From Vicinamibacteria bacterium (GTDB taxonomy: Bacteria > Acidobacteriota > Vicinamibacteria > Fen-336 > JAGNNV01): 54,004 nt of DNA. Position numbers and translations under genes: made by a program. The DNA lies in NCBI GenBank assembly GCA_019694155.1, contig JAIBCN010000030.1:1-54004 (forward strand). Reading direction: 5' to 3'. Numbering within the stretch: the stretch's first letter is position 1; each line of letters opens with the position of its first letter. The notes under the pieces are model-generated. The model ran no database searches. It saw only the letters and a list, made by a program, of their open reading frames with translations, and was not told the origin of the DNA. Positions 1-8,925 of this stretch are shown piece after piece.

Positions 1-44
1 ATCAGCAGGGCGGCCGCAAGGGCGAGAGTTCGATTCTTGTTCAT
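1..44 (-). CDS. N-terminal fragment of an exported protein (runs off window)
   Basis: Reading leftward from an ATG at 44, the first 14 codons give Met-Asn-Lys-Asn-Arg followed by an Ala/Leu-rich run. This looks like the start of a signal peptide, so the product is probably exported. The remainder lies outside the window and no function can be given. About 57 bases separate it from the stop of the next minus-strand gene, so it could be the distal gene of the same transcript. Confidence 0.5.
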   Translation of the reverse strand, partial: MNKNRTLALAAALL

Positions 45-101
45 GGTGTCCTCAATGCGGCGCGGTCGGGCGTTCCGCCCGGGGTTCTCCTCACGCTCTA
101 C

Positions 102-686
102 TCAAAAGGGAGGCTGCGGCGCCGCGGTCGGGGAGACCGGGGGCCGGGGCGGAGCGGCGGGGCGGGGCGGCGTGATCGAGCCGTGGTAGTGGAACACGCG
201 CCACTCGTTTCCTGTCCGGCGCCAAAGCACGGTGACGCGTCCCACGATGTCGCGGCTCGCCCCCGACTTCGCCACCTGGGTCTGGGCCCAGGTCCCCGTC
301 TGCACGAGCACGTCGCCCACCTTGTCGATCTTCATATCGTCGTTGAAATCGAACTTCGAGATGGTGAAGTTGGTGGTGGCGGCCGTCCACACCCGCTTCA
401 GCCGATCGAAGGTGAGGAGGGGCCCTTCGTTGATGTCGTAGTAGACGTTCCCGGCCTGGGATTCGAACATCTTGTCGAGGACGGAGAGATCCTTGGAGAC
501 GATCGCCTCCGTGAACTGCTTCGTCTTGGCCTTGATCTCCGCCACGATTTCCGGGGGGGCGCTGGACGCGGGTGCCGGGGGCGGGGCGGGTGGATTCTGC
601 GCGGGGCTCAGGGCGGCGCCCGTCAGGGTCAGCGCGAGTGCCGCGGTCAGGGCAGTGCTTCGTTTCACGGGCGTCGTCTCCTTCAT
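102..686 (-). CDS. Secreted SnoaL/NTF2-like (DUF4440-type) protein
   Basis: A 194-residue protein. The chosen ATG at 686 gives a positively charged start and a hydrophobic Ala/Leu/Thr stretch ending near Ala-Gln, a plausible signal peptide, followed by a Pro/Ala-rich linker (about residues 30-43). The rest resembles the cone-shaped NTF2/SnoaL fold: an N-terminal helix, a segment like YYDINEGPLLTF, and a C-terminal strand with the pattern V-x-W-R-R-x-G-x-E-W-R-V-x-H-x-H that is typical of SnoaL-like and DUF4440 proteins. Members bind small molecules or are enzymes of unrelated activities, so no substrate is proposed. The C-terminus is Pro-rich. It starts 14 bases after the dehydratase stop, so the two are probably co-transcribed. 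In-frame codons upstream of 686 would overlap the dehydratase and are unlikely to be used. Confidence 0.8.
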   Translation of the reverse strand: MKETTPVKRSTALTAALALTLTGAALSPAQNPPAPPPAPASSAPPEIVAEIKAKTKQFTEAIVSKDLSVLDKMFESQAGNVYYDINEGPLLTFDRLKRVWTAATTNFTISKFDFNDDMKIDKVGDVLVQTGTWAQTQVAKSGASRDIVGRVTVLWRRTGNEWRVFHYHGSITPPRPAAPPRPPVSPTAAPQPPF

Positions 687-700
687 GTTGGTTCGTGCTT

Positions 701-1699
701 TCAGGCCTGGGTGATCTGTTTCGCGAACGTCTCGGGGTCGATGTTGGCGCCGCACACCACCAGGCCCACGCTCCTCCCTTGAAGCCGCGAGCGAAGGGGG
801 TGCATCAGGGCGGCGAGGGCGGCGGCTCCCGCCGGTTCGACCACGAGTTTGGCCGATCGGAAGAGAAGGCGCATGGCCTCGCGGATCTGGTCGTCGTTCA
901 CCAGCACCACTTCGTCCACGAACATGCGGTTGAGCGCGAAGGAGTAGGGCTCGCAGCGGGGCGCGCCCAGGGAATCCGCGATGGTGCGGACGGCGTCGAT
1001 CGACTGGGGCGAGCCCGCCTTGAAGCTGAGACTCAAACTGCACGCCCCCTCGGGCTCGACCACGTAAACCTCGGTCCGGGGGCTCAGCTGCTTGACCGCG
1101 CAGGCGACCCCCGCGGTCAGCCCGCCGCCGCCAGCGGCCACGATCACCGCGTCGAGGGAGGCGCCTTCCGCGCCCACCTGGTCAATGAACTCCATGCCCA
1201 CTGACGCCGTGCCGAGCGCGGTTTTCGGGCCCTCGAAAGGATGGACGAACGTCCGGCCCTCGCTTGCTTCGATCTCTCTCACCCGTGCGAACGCCTCGTG
1301 CACGTTTTCCACGAGCTCGATGGCGGCGCCCATCTCACGGCACACCTGGACCCGGAAGGGATTCGCGCTCTTCGGCATGACCACCTTGGCCGTGGTGCCC
1401 AGCATGCGCGACGAGTATCCGAGGGAGATCGCGTGGTTGCCGGCCGACACCCCGGTGACGCCGCGGGCGAGGGCCGGGGCATCGAGGTCCAGCATGACCG
1501 AGAGCGCGCCGCGCGGCTTGAAGCTCCCCGTGCGCTGGAACAACTCCTCCTTCAGCCAGACCTGCGTCGAGGCCCCGACCCTCGCAGACAGCGCATCGTC
1601 GACCAGGCGGCGGACGGGAGTGGAGACCACGAGATCGCCGAGCCGTGCCCGGTTGGCGCGGATGGCTTCGATGGTGGGGGCGTCGATAGGTGGATTCAC
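701..1699 (-). CDS. PLP-dependent threonine/serine dehydratase family protein
   Basis: A 332-residue fold-type II PLP enzyme. Visible motifs are TGSFKPRGA with the Schiff-base lysine at about K61, SAGNHA in the phosphate/substrate loop, the glycine-rich PLP-phosphate loop AAGGGGL, and a C-terminal CGANID. This set marks the threonine dehydratase/serine racemase branch, which deaminates threonine or serine to a 2-oxoacid plus ammonia. The length fits the short, catabolic type, since there is no C-terminal ACT or regulatory domain as in biosynthetic IlvA. Feedback inhibition by isoleucine is therefore not expected. It lies 24 bases downstream of clpS on the same strand and upstream of the SnoaL-like gene, probably in one transcript. 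Serine racemase or a hydroxy-aspartate lyase cannot be excluded from sequence alone. Confidence 0.9.
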   Translation of the reverse strand: MNPPIDAPTIEAIRANRARLGDLVVSTPVRRLVDDALSARVGASTQVWLKEELFQRTGSFKPRGALSVMLDLDAPALARGVTGVSAGNHAISLGYSSRMLGTTAKVVMPKSANPFRVQVCREMGAAIELVENVHEAFARVREIEASEGRTFVHPFEGPKTALGTASVGMEFIDQVGAEGASLDAVIVAAGGGGLTAGVACAVKQLSPRTEVYVVEPEGACSLSLSFKAGSPQSIDAVRTIADSLGAPRCEPYSFALNRMFVDEVVLVNDDQIREAMRLLFRSAKLVVEPAGAAALAALMHPLRSRLQGRSVGLVVCGANIDPETFAKQITQA

Positions 1700-1723
1700 C
1701 CCTGGAAGCCTATCCCGTACACC

Positions 1724-2044
1724 CTACGCGTCGCCTTCTTCGAGAACCGCCTTCAGGGGATGTCCTTCGGCGCGGGCGAGGGCATGGACCTCCTCGACCT
1801 TGGTCTCGGCTATCTCGAAGGGATAGACGCCGGCCAGACCCGACCCCTCCACGTGCACCTTCAGCATGATGTGGACGGCCTCCGCCTCGCCCTTGCCGAA
1901 GATGTCCATGAGGACCTCGACCACGAACTCCATCGGCGTGTAGTCGTCGTTCATGAGGAGGACTCGGTAGGGCGGGGTCTTCTTCTCCTTCTTGACCGTC
2001 TCCGTCCGCTCAAGAACGTCGTCTTTCGGGGTTCCCGTGCTCAT
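1724..2044 (-). CDS. clpS: ATP-dependent Clp protease adaptor ClpS
   Basis: A 106-residue protein matching ClpS, the adaptor that hands N-degron substrates to the ClpA or ClpC unfoldase. The disordered Lys/Glu-rich N-terminus is followed by the core, with the N-degron pocket motif N32-D33-D34-Y35-T36 and the later histidine H64 that lines the same pocket. The C-terminal strand ends in a typical helix. The ATG at 2044 was chosen because it gives the normal length; no Shine-Dalgarno is obvious. Unlike the common clpS-clpA arrangement, the next gene on this strand is a dehydratase and no clpA/clpC is present in the window. The gene is divergent from corA, with about 170 bases between the starts. 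Confidence 0.92.
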   Translation of the reverse strand: MSTGTPKDDVLERTETVKKEKKTPPYRVLLMNDDYTPMEFVVEVLMDIFGKGEAEAVHIMLKVHVEGSGLAGVYPFEIAETKVEEVHALARAEGHPLKAVLEEGDA

Positions 2045-2218
2045 GAATGTCGCGTCAAGACTACTTCCAAGGACCGGGTTCGGACCAGAACGGCGCCCCG
2101 CAGTTTCGCTCAGCCCGCAGGCACCTTCTCGAAGGCGCGGTTCGAGCGTATCCTCCGCGCGCGTCCTGTCCCCGGCGCGCCGGGACTCAGAACCCGGAAA
2201 GGAAGCCCGAACCCGAAG

Positions 2219-3184
2219 ATGCTCGTCAACTGCGCCGCGTACCAGCATGGGAAGAAGCTGGCGGATATCTCGTTTCCCGAGATCGGCCAGTACAAGAACC
2301 GCCCGAACTGCTTCGTGTGGGTGGCGCTCAAGGACATCGAGCCCGGGGAACTGGAGACACTGCAGGAGGAGTTCGACCTTCACGAACTTGCGGTCGAGGA
2401 TGCGCACCACGGCCATCAGCGTCCCAAGATGGACGAGTACGGCCAGTCCCTGTTCGTGGTGCTCCAGATCGTGGAGCCCGCGGGCGAGGAACTGAGGGCG
2501 GGAGAGGTCGCGATCTTCGTGGGGCCGGGCTACGTGATCACGGTGCGCCGCGACTCCCAGCACGGCTTCGCCGATGTGCGCTCCCGGTCCGAGCTGGAGC
2601 CGGAACTTCTTCAGCACGGGCCGGCCTATGTGCTCTACGCCCTCATGGATGCGGTGGTGGACCGCTACTTCCCGGTTCTCGACGGCCTCACCGAGGAGAT
2701 CGATCAGGTCGAGGAGCGCATCTTTTCAGGCCAGAGCACCCGCGAGCACATCGAGGCGCTGTACGGCCTGAAGCGCAAGCTGATGGTTCTCGATCGCGCC
2801 ACGGGCCCGCTGCTCGAGGTGGCGGGGAAGCTCCACGGCGGCCGCGTTCCGCCCATCTGCTCCGGCCTCGACGAGTATTTTCGCGACGTCTACGACCATC
2901 TGCTGCGCCTGAAGCAGACGATCGACTCCCTGCGCGACATGGTGACCACCGGGATCACGGTCAACCTCTCCCTCATCGGCCTGCAGGAGACGGAAATCAC
3001 CAAGCGACTCGCCGCCTACGCGGCGCTCGCCGCCGTGCCCACCATGATTGCCGGGGTGTACGGCATGAACTTCGAGCACATCCCGGAGCTGAAGTGGGCG
3101 TACGGTTATCCCTTCTCGCTCACCCTCATGGTGGGGATCGACCTCGCGCTGGTCGTGATGTTCAAGCGCGCGAAGTGGCTCTAG
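2219..3184 (+). CDS. corA: CorA family magnesium/divalent cation transporter
   Basis: A 321-residue CorA-type channel. It has a cytoplasmic alpha/beta N-terminal domain, a long helical stalk (about residues 150-260), and two C-terminal membrane helices. The signature G-M-N follows the first membrane helix at about residues 282-284 (YGMNFEHIPEL), and the protein ends in a Lys-rich tail, as expected for the pentameric inner-membrane Mg2+ (or Co2+/Ni2+) uptake channel. The ATG at 2219 is preceded by a purine-rich GGAAAGGAAG about 15 bases upstream; longer in-frame starts would run into the clpS promoter region. The stop overlaps the convergent M14 peptidase stop by 4 bases, so the two genes share no spacer for a terminator. 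Confidence 0.92.
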   Translation: MLVNCAAYQHGKKLADISFPEIGQYKNRPNCFVWVALKDIEPGELETLQEEFDLHELAVEDAHHGHQRPKMDEYGQSLFVVLQIVEPAGEELRAGEVAIFVGPGYVITVRRDSQHGFADVRSRSELEPELLQHGPAYVLYALMDAVVDRYFPVLDGLTEEIDQVEERIFSGQSTREHIEALYGLKRKLMVLDRATGPLLEVAGKLHGGRVPPICSGLDEYFRDVYDHLLRLKQTIDSLRDMVTTGITVNLSLIGLQETEITKRLAAYAALAAVPTMIAGVYGMNFEHIPELKWAYGYPFSLTLMVGIDLALVVMFKRAKWL

Positions 3185-5823
3185 CGCCCGGGCCCGAGCA
3201 GAACCGCGTTCATGAAAAGCAGTTCCGACGCCTGCGAATAGGCCCGGAAGTTCGGCTCCTCCGCGAAAGCGATGACGTGACCCGCGCCGAGCGGCTCGTC
3301 CATCAGGAAGGCCTTCTGCGCGTATGAGTCCTTGTTCTCCTTCCAGACGATGCCGCTCACCGCGAGCTTGTCGACGGTCGCGTAGACGCCCACGTTCACT
3401 CCCTTGTCGAGCTTCAGGGGGGTGAAGACGCGCTGCCCGTCGACCATCACCTGGAAATCCGCGTCGAGGCCGGCGGTGAGCCAGTGCTCGGTGTCGAGGC
3501 GCCCCTGCAGGATGGCGCCCGCGATGAGGTCGGGCCGCGCGCGCTCCGGGGTGATGGCGCGGTTGTAGTCGAACCCCTTCTTGTCGCCCGCGGCTTCGGG
3601 CTTCTTCGCCTCCGTCGACTCGTCGCTCCGGCCGTCCTTCAGCTCGGTGTCGGTGGAGAGCAGACCCACCTTGTCGCGCGACGCCCAGCGGGAGGCTTCG
3701 CTGATGGTGATAAGCGTGCCGCCCATGCGCACGAAGTCCCTGAGACGCGCGACGTCGGCGTCGCCGAGCACGCCCTCGTAGTTGCCGTTCGGCATCACGA
3801 TGACATCGAACTTCCGCAGGTCGGCGCGCCGCATGGTCGCGACGCGCATGGCCGTCACCGGCTGCTCGAAACGGCGCTCCAGGACGTAACGCGCCCATCC
3901 CGCGGAGAGCGACGAGGTCGGCGCATCCCACATCAGAAGGACCCGCGGCGACTTCATGCGCAGAACCTGATTGCTTCCGAGAGAGATGCCGCCTTCATCG
4001 ACGAATCCGGTGTTCGCGGCCACGATCTCGACCCCCCACTTCGAGGCGAGGGTCTGAAGAGTGGCGTGCAGCGTGGGCGCGTTCTCGGCCACGCGGATGA
4101 TCGCGGTGCCGACACCGTACTTGCGGCCGCCGAGCGAGAACGCGTCGTCGGCACTTCGTACCAGCACCCCCGTGCGCGCGGCCTCCGCCATCGCGGCGGC
4201 CGCCGCCGATCCCCAGGGAACGATGTAGGCGACGGTCGCGGCCTTCACCTCGGGCGCTTCCACCTTGCCGGGATCGAAGCGCGACCGCTTGCCCGTGAGC
4301 TTCACTTCGGACAGCACGCAGTCCACGTCGAAGAGCGCGGGCAGGCTCCAGGTCGTAATGTCGTAGAACTGGTCGGGAAGGAGACGCGCGCGCCGCTCCT
4401 CCTGCTTCTTCAGGAACGCGGGATCCATGGGCACGTCGCGGTCGAGGAGGTTTTTGATCAGGCGCTCCGTCGGCTGTCCCAGCGGCACGATGTATGAGCC
4501 CGCGGGATACGACGCGCTCTTCATGATCGTCGTGCCCGCCTTCGTGCGCAGGGCGGCGTCGGGCGTGCCCGAGGCCTCATCGGCGCGGAACACTTCGACA
4601 CCCTGGGCCACGAGCAGGCTCGCGAGACGCCGCGCGCGCGAGGGATCGGCACCCGGGATCAGGACGTACTCCCGGGCGCCGCCCTCGTCGACCGCGGACT
4701 TGCGGAAGGCCACGAAGTCGTTGAGGAGCGCCTTGCGGTTCTCGGCCGCGGTCAGCGCGGTGCGGATGGCGGAGGTGAAGTGATGGACGACGCCGTCCTT
4801 GAAGGTGAGGTCGTTGCCGTCGGTGCGGCGGTAGATCAGGCCGCGTGACGACGCCTGCTCGAAGGTGTGCCCGAGCGACCCCTGCGCCATCGGCCACGAC
4901 ACTCCGTAACCCGGGTAGAAGGAGTCGTAGATCTCCCCGATGAAGTAGGCGAAGCCGCGCTCGTCGAACTTCGCCGCGTTCGCGCGCCCGATTTTGTCGA
5001 TCCACTCGGTCTGGGTCTTCGTCCGGTAAGGGTTTCCCGGAGGAGCCGAGGGCGGGAAGTAGTAGGTGGCGTCGCCACCCTGCTCGTGGAGGTCGACGGT
5101 CACCTGCGGGAAGAAATCGAGGAAGAGCTTCACCCGGCCCGCGGTCTCGGGCTGGGTGATGGCCAGCCAGTCGCGGTTCAGGTCGAAGAGGTAGTGATTG
5201 CTGCGGCCGCCCGGCCAGGGCTCGTCGTGCTCGGCGGAGAGCGGCTCGGAGTCGGGCGAGGCCGCGCGTCCCTGGAGATTCTGGAAATTGAAGCGCGCGC
5301 GGCCGTCGGGATTCTGCATGGGATCGATCATCACCAGGGACTCGCGCATGATGGTGTCCACACCGGGATCGTTCTTCGCGGCGAGCAGGTGATAGGCCTC
5401 GGCCATGGCAGCGTCGCCGGAGGAGATCTCGTTTCCGTGGACGCCGTGGATCAGCCAGGTGATGATCGGGGATCGATCGACGATCGCCGCTATGTCCGCG
5501 GGCGCCAGACCGCGCGGGTCCGCGAGCTTCTTCATGTCGGCCTTGATCGAATCGAGGGCCGCGATCCGCGCCGCGCTGCCCACGAACATCACGACCAGCG
5601 GCCGGCCTTCATACGTGCGCGCGTATTCGAAGACCTTGGCCCGCCCTCCCGAAGCGGCCTCGAGGGCGTTGAAGTACGCGATGAATCCCTCGCCGGTCGA
5701 GATCTGTTCGCCGTGGTCGTATCCCAGCACCTTCCGGATGGTGGGGATGGCGGGATCGTAAGTGGTGCCGGGGGAGAGTTCAGGCGGTCCGGCGAGCAGT
5801 GCGAGAAGGGTGAGCGACAGCAT
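3181..5823 (-). CDS. Secreted M14-family zinc carboxypeptidase-like protein, 880 aa
   Basis: Starts with a short hydrophobic leader (MLSLTLLALLAG), consistent with export. Residues of roughly 25-380 form an M14 carboxypeptidase domain. The first zinc ligands are H129-x-x-E132 in HGVHGNE, the third ligand is likely the His of VDLHEQGG, and the catalytic Glu is probably in HTFEQASSRG. The second half contains a Rossmann-like, class I amidotransferase-like module (segment around WDAPTSSLSAGWARY and later MGGTLITISEASRWA). The same architecture appears in the 927-residue protein at 15198-17981. Such large M14 proteins are thought to trim peptides outside the cytoplasm; the substrate is unknown. 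Convergent with corA (4-base overlap). Its start lies 36 bases from the DinB stop on the same strand. Confidence 0.88.
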   Translation of the reverse strand: MLSLTLLALLAGPPELSPGTTYDPAIPTIRKVLGYDHGEQISTGEGFIAYFNALEAASGGRAKVFEYARTYEGRPLVVMFVGSAARIAALDSIKADMKKLADPRGLAPADIAAIVDRSPIITWLIHGVHGNEISSGDAAMAEAYHLLAAKNDPGVDTIMRESLVMIDPMQNPDGRARFNFQNLQGRAASPDSEPLSAEHDEPWPGGRSNHYLFDLNRDWLAITQPETAGRVKLFLDFFPQVTVDLHEQGGDATYYFPPSAPPGNPYRTKTQTEWIDKIGRANAAKFDERGFAYFIGEIYDSFYPGYGVSWPMAQGSLGHTFEQASSRGLIYRRTDGNDLTFKDGVVHHFTSAIRTALTAAENRKALLNDFVAFRKSAVDEGGAREYVLIPGADPSRARRLASLLVAQGVEVFRADEASGTPDAALRTKAGTTIMKSASYPAGSYIVPLGQPTERLIKNLLDRDVPMDPAFLKKQEERRARLLPDQFYDITTWSLPALFDVDCVLSEVKLTGKRSRFDPGKVEAPEVKAATVAYIVPWGSAAAAAMAEAARTGVLVRSADDAFSLGGRKYGVGTAIIRVAENAPTLHATLQTLASKWGVEIVAANTGFVDEGGISLGSNQVLRMKSPRVLLMWDAPTSSLSAGWARYVLERRFEQPVTAMRVATMRRADLRKFDVIVMPNGNYEGVLGDADVARLRDFVRMGGTLITISEASRWASRDKVGLLSTDTELKDGRSDESTEAKKPEAAGDKKGFDYNRAITPERARPDLIAGAILQGRLDTEHWLTAGLDADFQVMVDGQRVFTPLKLDKGVNVGVYATVDKLAVSGIVWKENKDSYAQKAFLMDEPLGAGHVIAFAEEPNFRAYSQASELLFMNAVLLGPGR

Positions 5824-5859
5824 GGAGGTCTCCTTGGGCGGGCGTCTGCGGGTCGGGAA

Positions 5860-6342
5860 TCATAGGGCCCGCGGCGCCGCGAGCTCCTTGCAGATGTAGA
5901 TCATCTGCCCTGCGTGGTGATCCAGATGCGCCACGCAGCGGACGAACATGGAGAGCCGGTCCTTGACGTCCTCGGCTCCCACCGCTTCCATGGGGGCGTG
6001 CCAGTCCGGTTCGCCCTGGGCGGCGAGGGTGGCGAGGAGCAGGTCGACCGCTTGATCGAACGCGCGAAGCACATCGTCCTTGGCGCGCTGCGAGGTGTCC
6101 GCGAACTCCTTCGGCCGATCGCGGACATAGCCGGTGCCCGCGATGCGCGCGCCGATGTAGTAGTTCAGATTGCCGGTGAGGTGGAGAAGGAGGTGGCCGG
6201 CCGAGTTGCCGTATCCGTAAGGCCGCCGCCAGAGCTGGTCGTGAGAAAGGGGCTCGATCAGGGAGTGCACCTTCTGGCGCACCCTGCCGGCATGAAGGGA
6301 GAGTGCCGAGGACAAGAGCTTCGAGAGGGTCGGGTCGCTCAT
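5860..6342 (-). CDS. DinB-like putative metalloenzyme
   Basis: A 160-residue four-helix-bundle protein of the DinB/YfiT superfamily. The expected three-histidine metal site can be traced: a His in the GHLLLHLTGNLNYYI helix and the pair in VAHLDHHAGQMIYI near the C-terminus, followed by the family's typical ending. Members include thiol-S-transferases (bacillithiol, mycothiol) and many uncharacterised stress proteins, so the substrate is open. The start at 6342 (MSDPTL) was preferred on family length; an alternative ATG at 6387 would add 15 residues. It is divergent from the permease gene at 6448 and upstream of the M14 peptidase on the same strand. A second, unrelated-looking DinB gene lies at 37836-38315. 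Confidence 0.8.
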   Translation of the reverse strand: MSDPTLSKLLSSALSLHAGRVRQKVHSLIEPLSHDQLWRRPYGYGNSAGHLLLHLTGNLNYYIGARIAGTGYVRDRPKEFADTSQRAKDDVLRAFDQAVDLLLATLAAQGEPDWHAPMEAVGAEDVKDRLSMFVRCVAHLDHHAGQMIYICKELAAPRAL

Positions 6343-6434
6343 CGGGAAACTATAGAGGGCGAGCGCGGGCAGAGCGGCGTGGTTCATTTTCTTGAATCGG
6401 ACGTGTTCCGCGGCATCCGAAGTAGTCTCGGCGC

Positions 6435-6439
6435 AGGAG
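6435..6439 (+). promoter_or_regulatory. Strong Shine-Dalgarno fixing the start of the 6448 permease
   Basis: AGGAG lies 8 bases upstream of the ATG at 6448. It decides the start among several upstream in-frame codons that would extend the reading frame into the DinB gene. Confidence 0.6.
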
Positions 6440-6447
6440 CTCCACCG

Positions 6448-8874
6448 ATGATCCGTGACTTGAACCTCGCCGCGCGCGCCCTGATGCGCCGCCCCGGCCT
6501 TCTCGTCGTGGCCGTCGTCAGCCTGGCCCTCGGCATCGGTGTGAACGTCGCGGTCTTCAGCGTGGTCAACAGCGCATTGCTGAAGCCGCTGCCCTATCGC
6601 GACTCCGACCGGATCGCCGTGGTGTGGCACACCTTCGGCACGGGGCAATCGCTCCCCGCCGTCCACCCCAAGGACGTTCGCGACTACAAGGAACGAAGCC
6701 GCCGCTTCGAGGACTTCACCCTGATCGGCGGCTTCGAAACGCTCTTCCAGGCCAAGGGCGATCCCGAACTGGTACGGGTCGGGAACGTGGCCGCAAACTT
6801 CTTCACCTTTCTCGGCGTCGACCCAGTACTCGGCCGCCACTTCCTCCCCTCCGATGACCTGCCCGGAAGCGCCCGGGTCGTCTGGCTCGACTACGACCTC
6901 TGGCAGCGCCACTTCGGCGCGGATCCCGGCGTCATCGGCCGGATCGTGAAGCTCGACGGCGTCGAGAACGAGGTGGTGGGGGTACTCCCGAAGGGTTTCG
7001 AGCTGTTCCTGCCTTCCGAGGCCTTCTTCGTGAAGCGGCCGCAGATATGGAAGCCCGCGCGCATCGATTTCGCCAGGCTGCCTCCGCGCAACTGGACCGC
7101 GTGGACCGGGCTCGGGCGCATGAAGAAGGGCGTGACTCTCGATCAGGCGCGCCAGGAGATGGCAGCACTCGGAGCGCAACTGCGGGCCGAGGTGCCGGAG
7201 TTTCAGGCCGGAGACCTTCGGGTCGGCCTCATCCCCCTCGAGGAGGATGTGGTGAAGCAGGTGCGCGGCGGCCTCTGGGCGCTCATGGGCGCCGTCTGCT
7301 TCGTGCTCCTCATCGCGTGCGCGAACGTGGCGAGACTCCTCCTGGCCCGCGGCTTCACCCGCGAGCCCGAGTTCCGCATGCGGGCGGCGCTCGGAGCCAC
7401 CCGGCTGCAGCTCGCGCGATCGGTCATGGCCGAGGGCTTCGTCATTTCCGTGGGCGGCGCCTTCATCGGCGTCCTCATCGCGCAGGCGAGCCTTCAGGTT
7501 CTCCGCACCGTGCAGGCCGCAGCCATACCGCGCCTCAACACCGTGCGGCTCGACTTCGGCGTGCTTGGTTTCGCGGTGGGCGCCGTCCTCGTCGCCACAT
7601 TTGTTTCGGCGATCGTGCCCGGCTTGCGCGCGGCCCGCGCCGTGGCCTGCCCGGGACCCGTTGCCGATGCCCGGTCCACGGGATCGGCGCACCGGCACCG
7701 GCTGCAGGACCGCCTGGTGATCGGGCAGGTGGCTCTCGCGGTGGTGGTGGTGGTGGGTACCGGGTTCATGATTCGCAGTTTCCGCGCGCTCATCGATGTT
7801 CCTCTCGGCTTCGAGCCGCGCGGGATGCTTACTCTGCGCCTGGCTTTGCCCCGCGCCCAGTACCCGGACGCCGCCGCGGCGCGTGAGTTCTACCGTCAAC
7901 TCGAGGAGCGCCTCAAGGGCCTTCCCGGCGTTGTGTCCATGGCGGGGATGAGCCGCATGGTTCTCTCGGGCGCGGGCCCCCTTCAGACCTTCGCCTACGA
8001 TGAGGAAACCGCGCGCAACTGGGAATCGAGAACCGCGGACTATCGCGAGGTCTCGCCAGGCTTCTTCCAGGCCATGGGCGGCACGATCGTCTCCGGACGC
8101 GAGTTCGAGGACGCGGATGCGCAGGAGGGTGCGCCGCGCCGCCTGGTGATTGACACACTGCTCGCGCAGCAGGCGTTCCCGGGCCGCGACGCGGTGGGGC
8201 AGAGACTGCAGCTCGAGCCCGAGGGCCGGCCATCCGATTTCGCGGAAGTCATCGGAGTCGTGGCCCCCCTCAGCCTGCAGGGGATCGTGGCGACCACCAT
8301 GCCGCAGCTGTTCCAGCCCGGCATCTACACGCGCATGCGGTCGAGCGTTCTCATCCGGACGACGGGCGACCCGAAGGATCTGGTCGCCGCGGTGCGCCGC
8401 GAGGTGAACGCCCTTTCCAGAGATGCGGCGGTTCAGGAAGTCCGCACTATGGACGAGGTGGTTTTCGAGGCGCTCCTGCCCACCCGGCTCGCCGCCGGAC
8501 TCATGTCGGTCTTCGGCGTCGTCTCCGTCCTGCTCGCGGGCCTCGGCATCTACGCCGCCCTCGCCTACTCGGTTTCCCAGCGCATCCGCGAACTGGGCAT
8601 CCGCATCGCTCTTGGAGAGACGCCCCGCAGCCTCAAGACGCGCGTTCTCTCCCAGGGCCTGCGTCTCGTCGGTATCAGCCTCTGCCTGGGCACGCTCGTT
8701 TCGGCCGCCTTGAGCGCGTCCGCGCGAGTCACCTTCTACGGTGTTCATTGGACGGACCCCGTGGCCTACGCTGGCGCGATCGTCCTCCTCGTGGCCGTGG
8801 CCATGACCGCATGCTGGATTCCCGCGGCGCGCGCCGCGCGGGTGGATCCCCTGCGCGCCCTGAGGCACGAATAG
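6448..8874 (+). CDS. ADOP/MacB-type ABC transporter permease
   Basis: An 808-residue permease with two FtsX-like halves. The N-terminal membrane helix (LGIGVNVAVFSVVNSALLKPLPY-like segment near residues 20-50) is followed by a MacB periplasmic core domain (about 60-270) and three membrane helices. A second membrane helix near 420-440, a second extracytoplasmic domain and a final three-helix FtsX domain follow. The end (WIPAARAARVDPLRALRHE) is the classic terminus of this family. The duplicated arrangement without a neighbouring ATPase gene matches the 'Acidobacterial duplicated orphan permease' (ADOP) family. Function is not established; MacB relatives act in tripartite efflux or lipoprotein/peptide transport. 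No PadR gene adjoins this copy, unlike the paralog at 9547-12234. The product sits in the inner membrane. Confidence 0.9.
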   Translation: MIRDLNLAARALMRRPGLLVVAVVSLALGIGVNVAVFSVVNSALLKPLPYRDSDRIAVVWHTFGTGQSLPAVHPKDVRDYKERSRRFEDFTLIGGFETLFQAKGDPELVRVGNVAANFFTFLGVDPVLGRHFLPSDDLPGSARVVWLDYDLWQRHFGADPGVIGRIVKLDGVENEVVGVLPKGFELFLPSEAFFVKRPQIWKPARIDFARLPPRNWTAWTGLGRMKKGVTLDQARQEMAALGAQLRAEVPEFQAGDLRVGLIPLEEDVVKQVRGGLWALMGAVCFVLLIACANVARLLLARGFTREPEFRMRAALGATRLQLARSVMAEGFVISVGGAFIGVLIAQASLQVLRTVQAAAIPRLNTVRLDFGVLGFAVGAVLVATFVSAIVPGLRAARAVACPGPVADARSTGSAHRHRLQDRLVIGQVALAVVVVVGTGFMIRSFRALIDVPLGFEPRGMLTLRLALPRAQYPDAAAAREFYRQLEERLKGLPGVVSMAGMSRMVLSGAGPLQTFAYDEETARNWESRTADYREVSPGFFQAMGGTIVSGREFEDADAQEGAPRRLVIDTLLAQQAFPGRDAVGQRLQLEPEGRPSDFAEVIGVVAPLSLQGIVATTMPQLFQPGIYTRMRSSVLIRTTGDPKDLVAAVRREVNALSRDAAVQEVRTMDEVVFEALLPTRLAAGLMSVFGVVSVLLAGLGIYAALAYSVSQRIRELGIRIALGETPRSLKTRVLSQGLRLVGISLCLGTLVSAALSASARVTFYGVHWTDPVAYAGAIVLLVAVAMTACWIPAARAARVDPLRALRHE

Positions 8875-8925
8875 GTGATCTCTTTCACCTGAGTCCATAG
8901 GACCCGGGGCGTACACTTTGCGCCC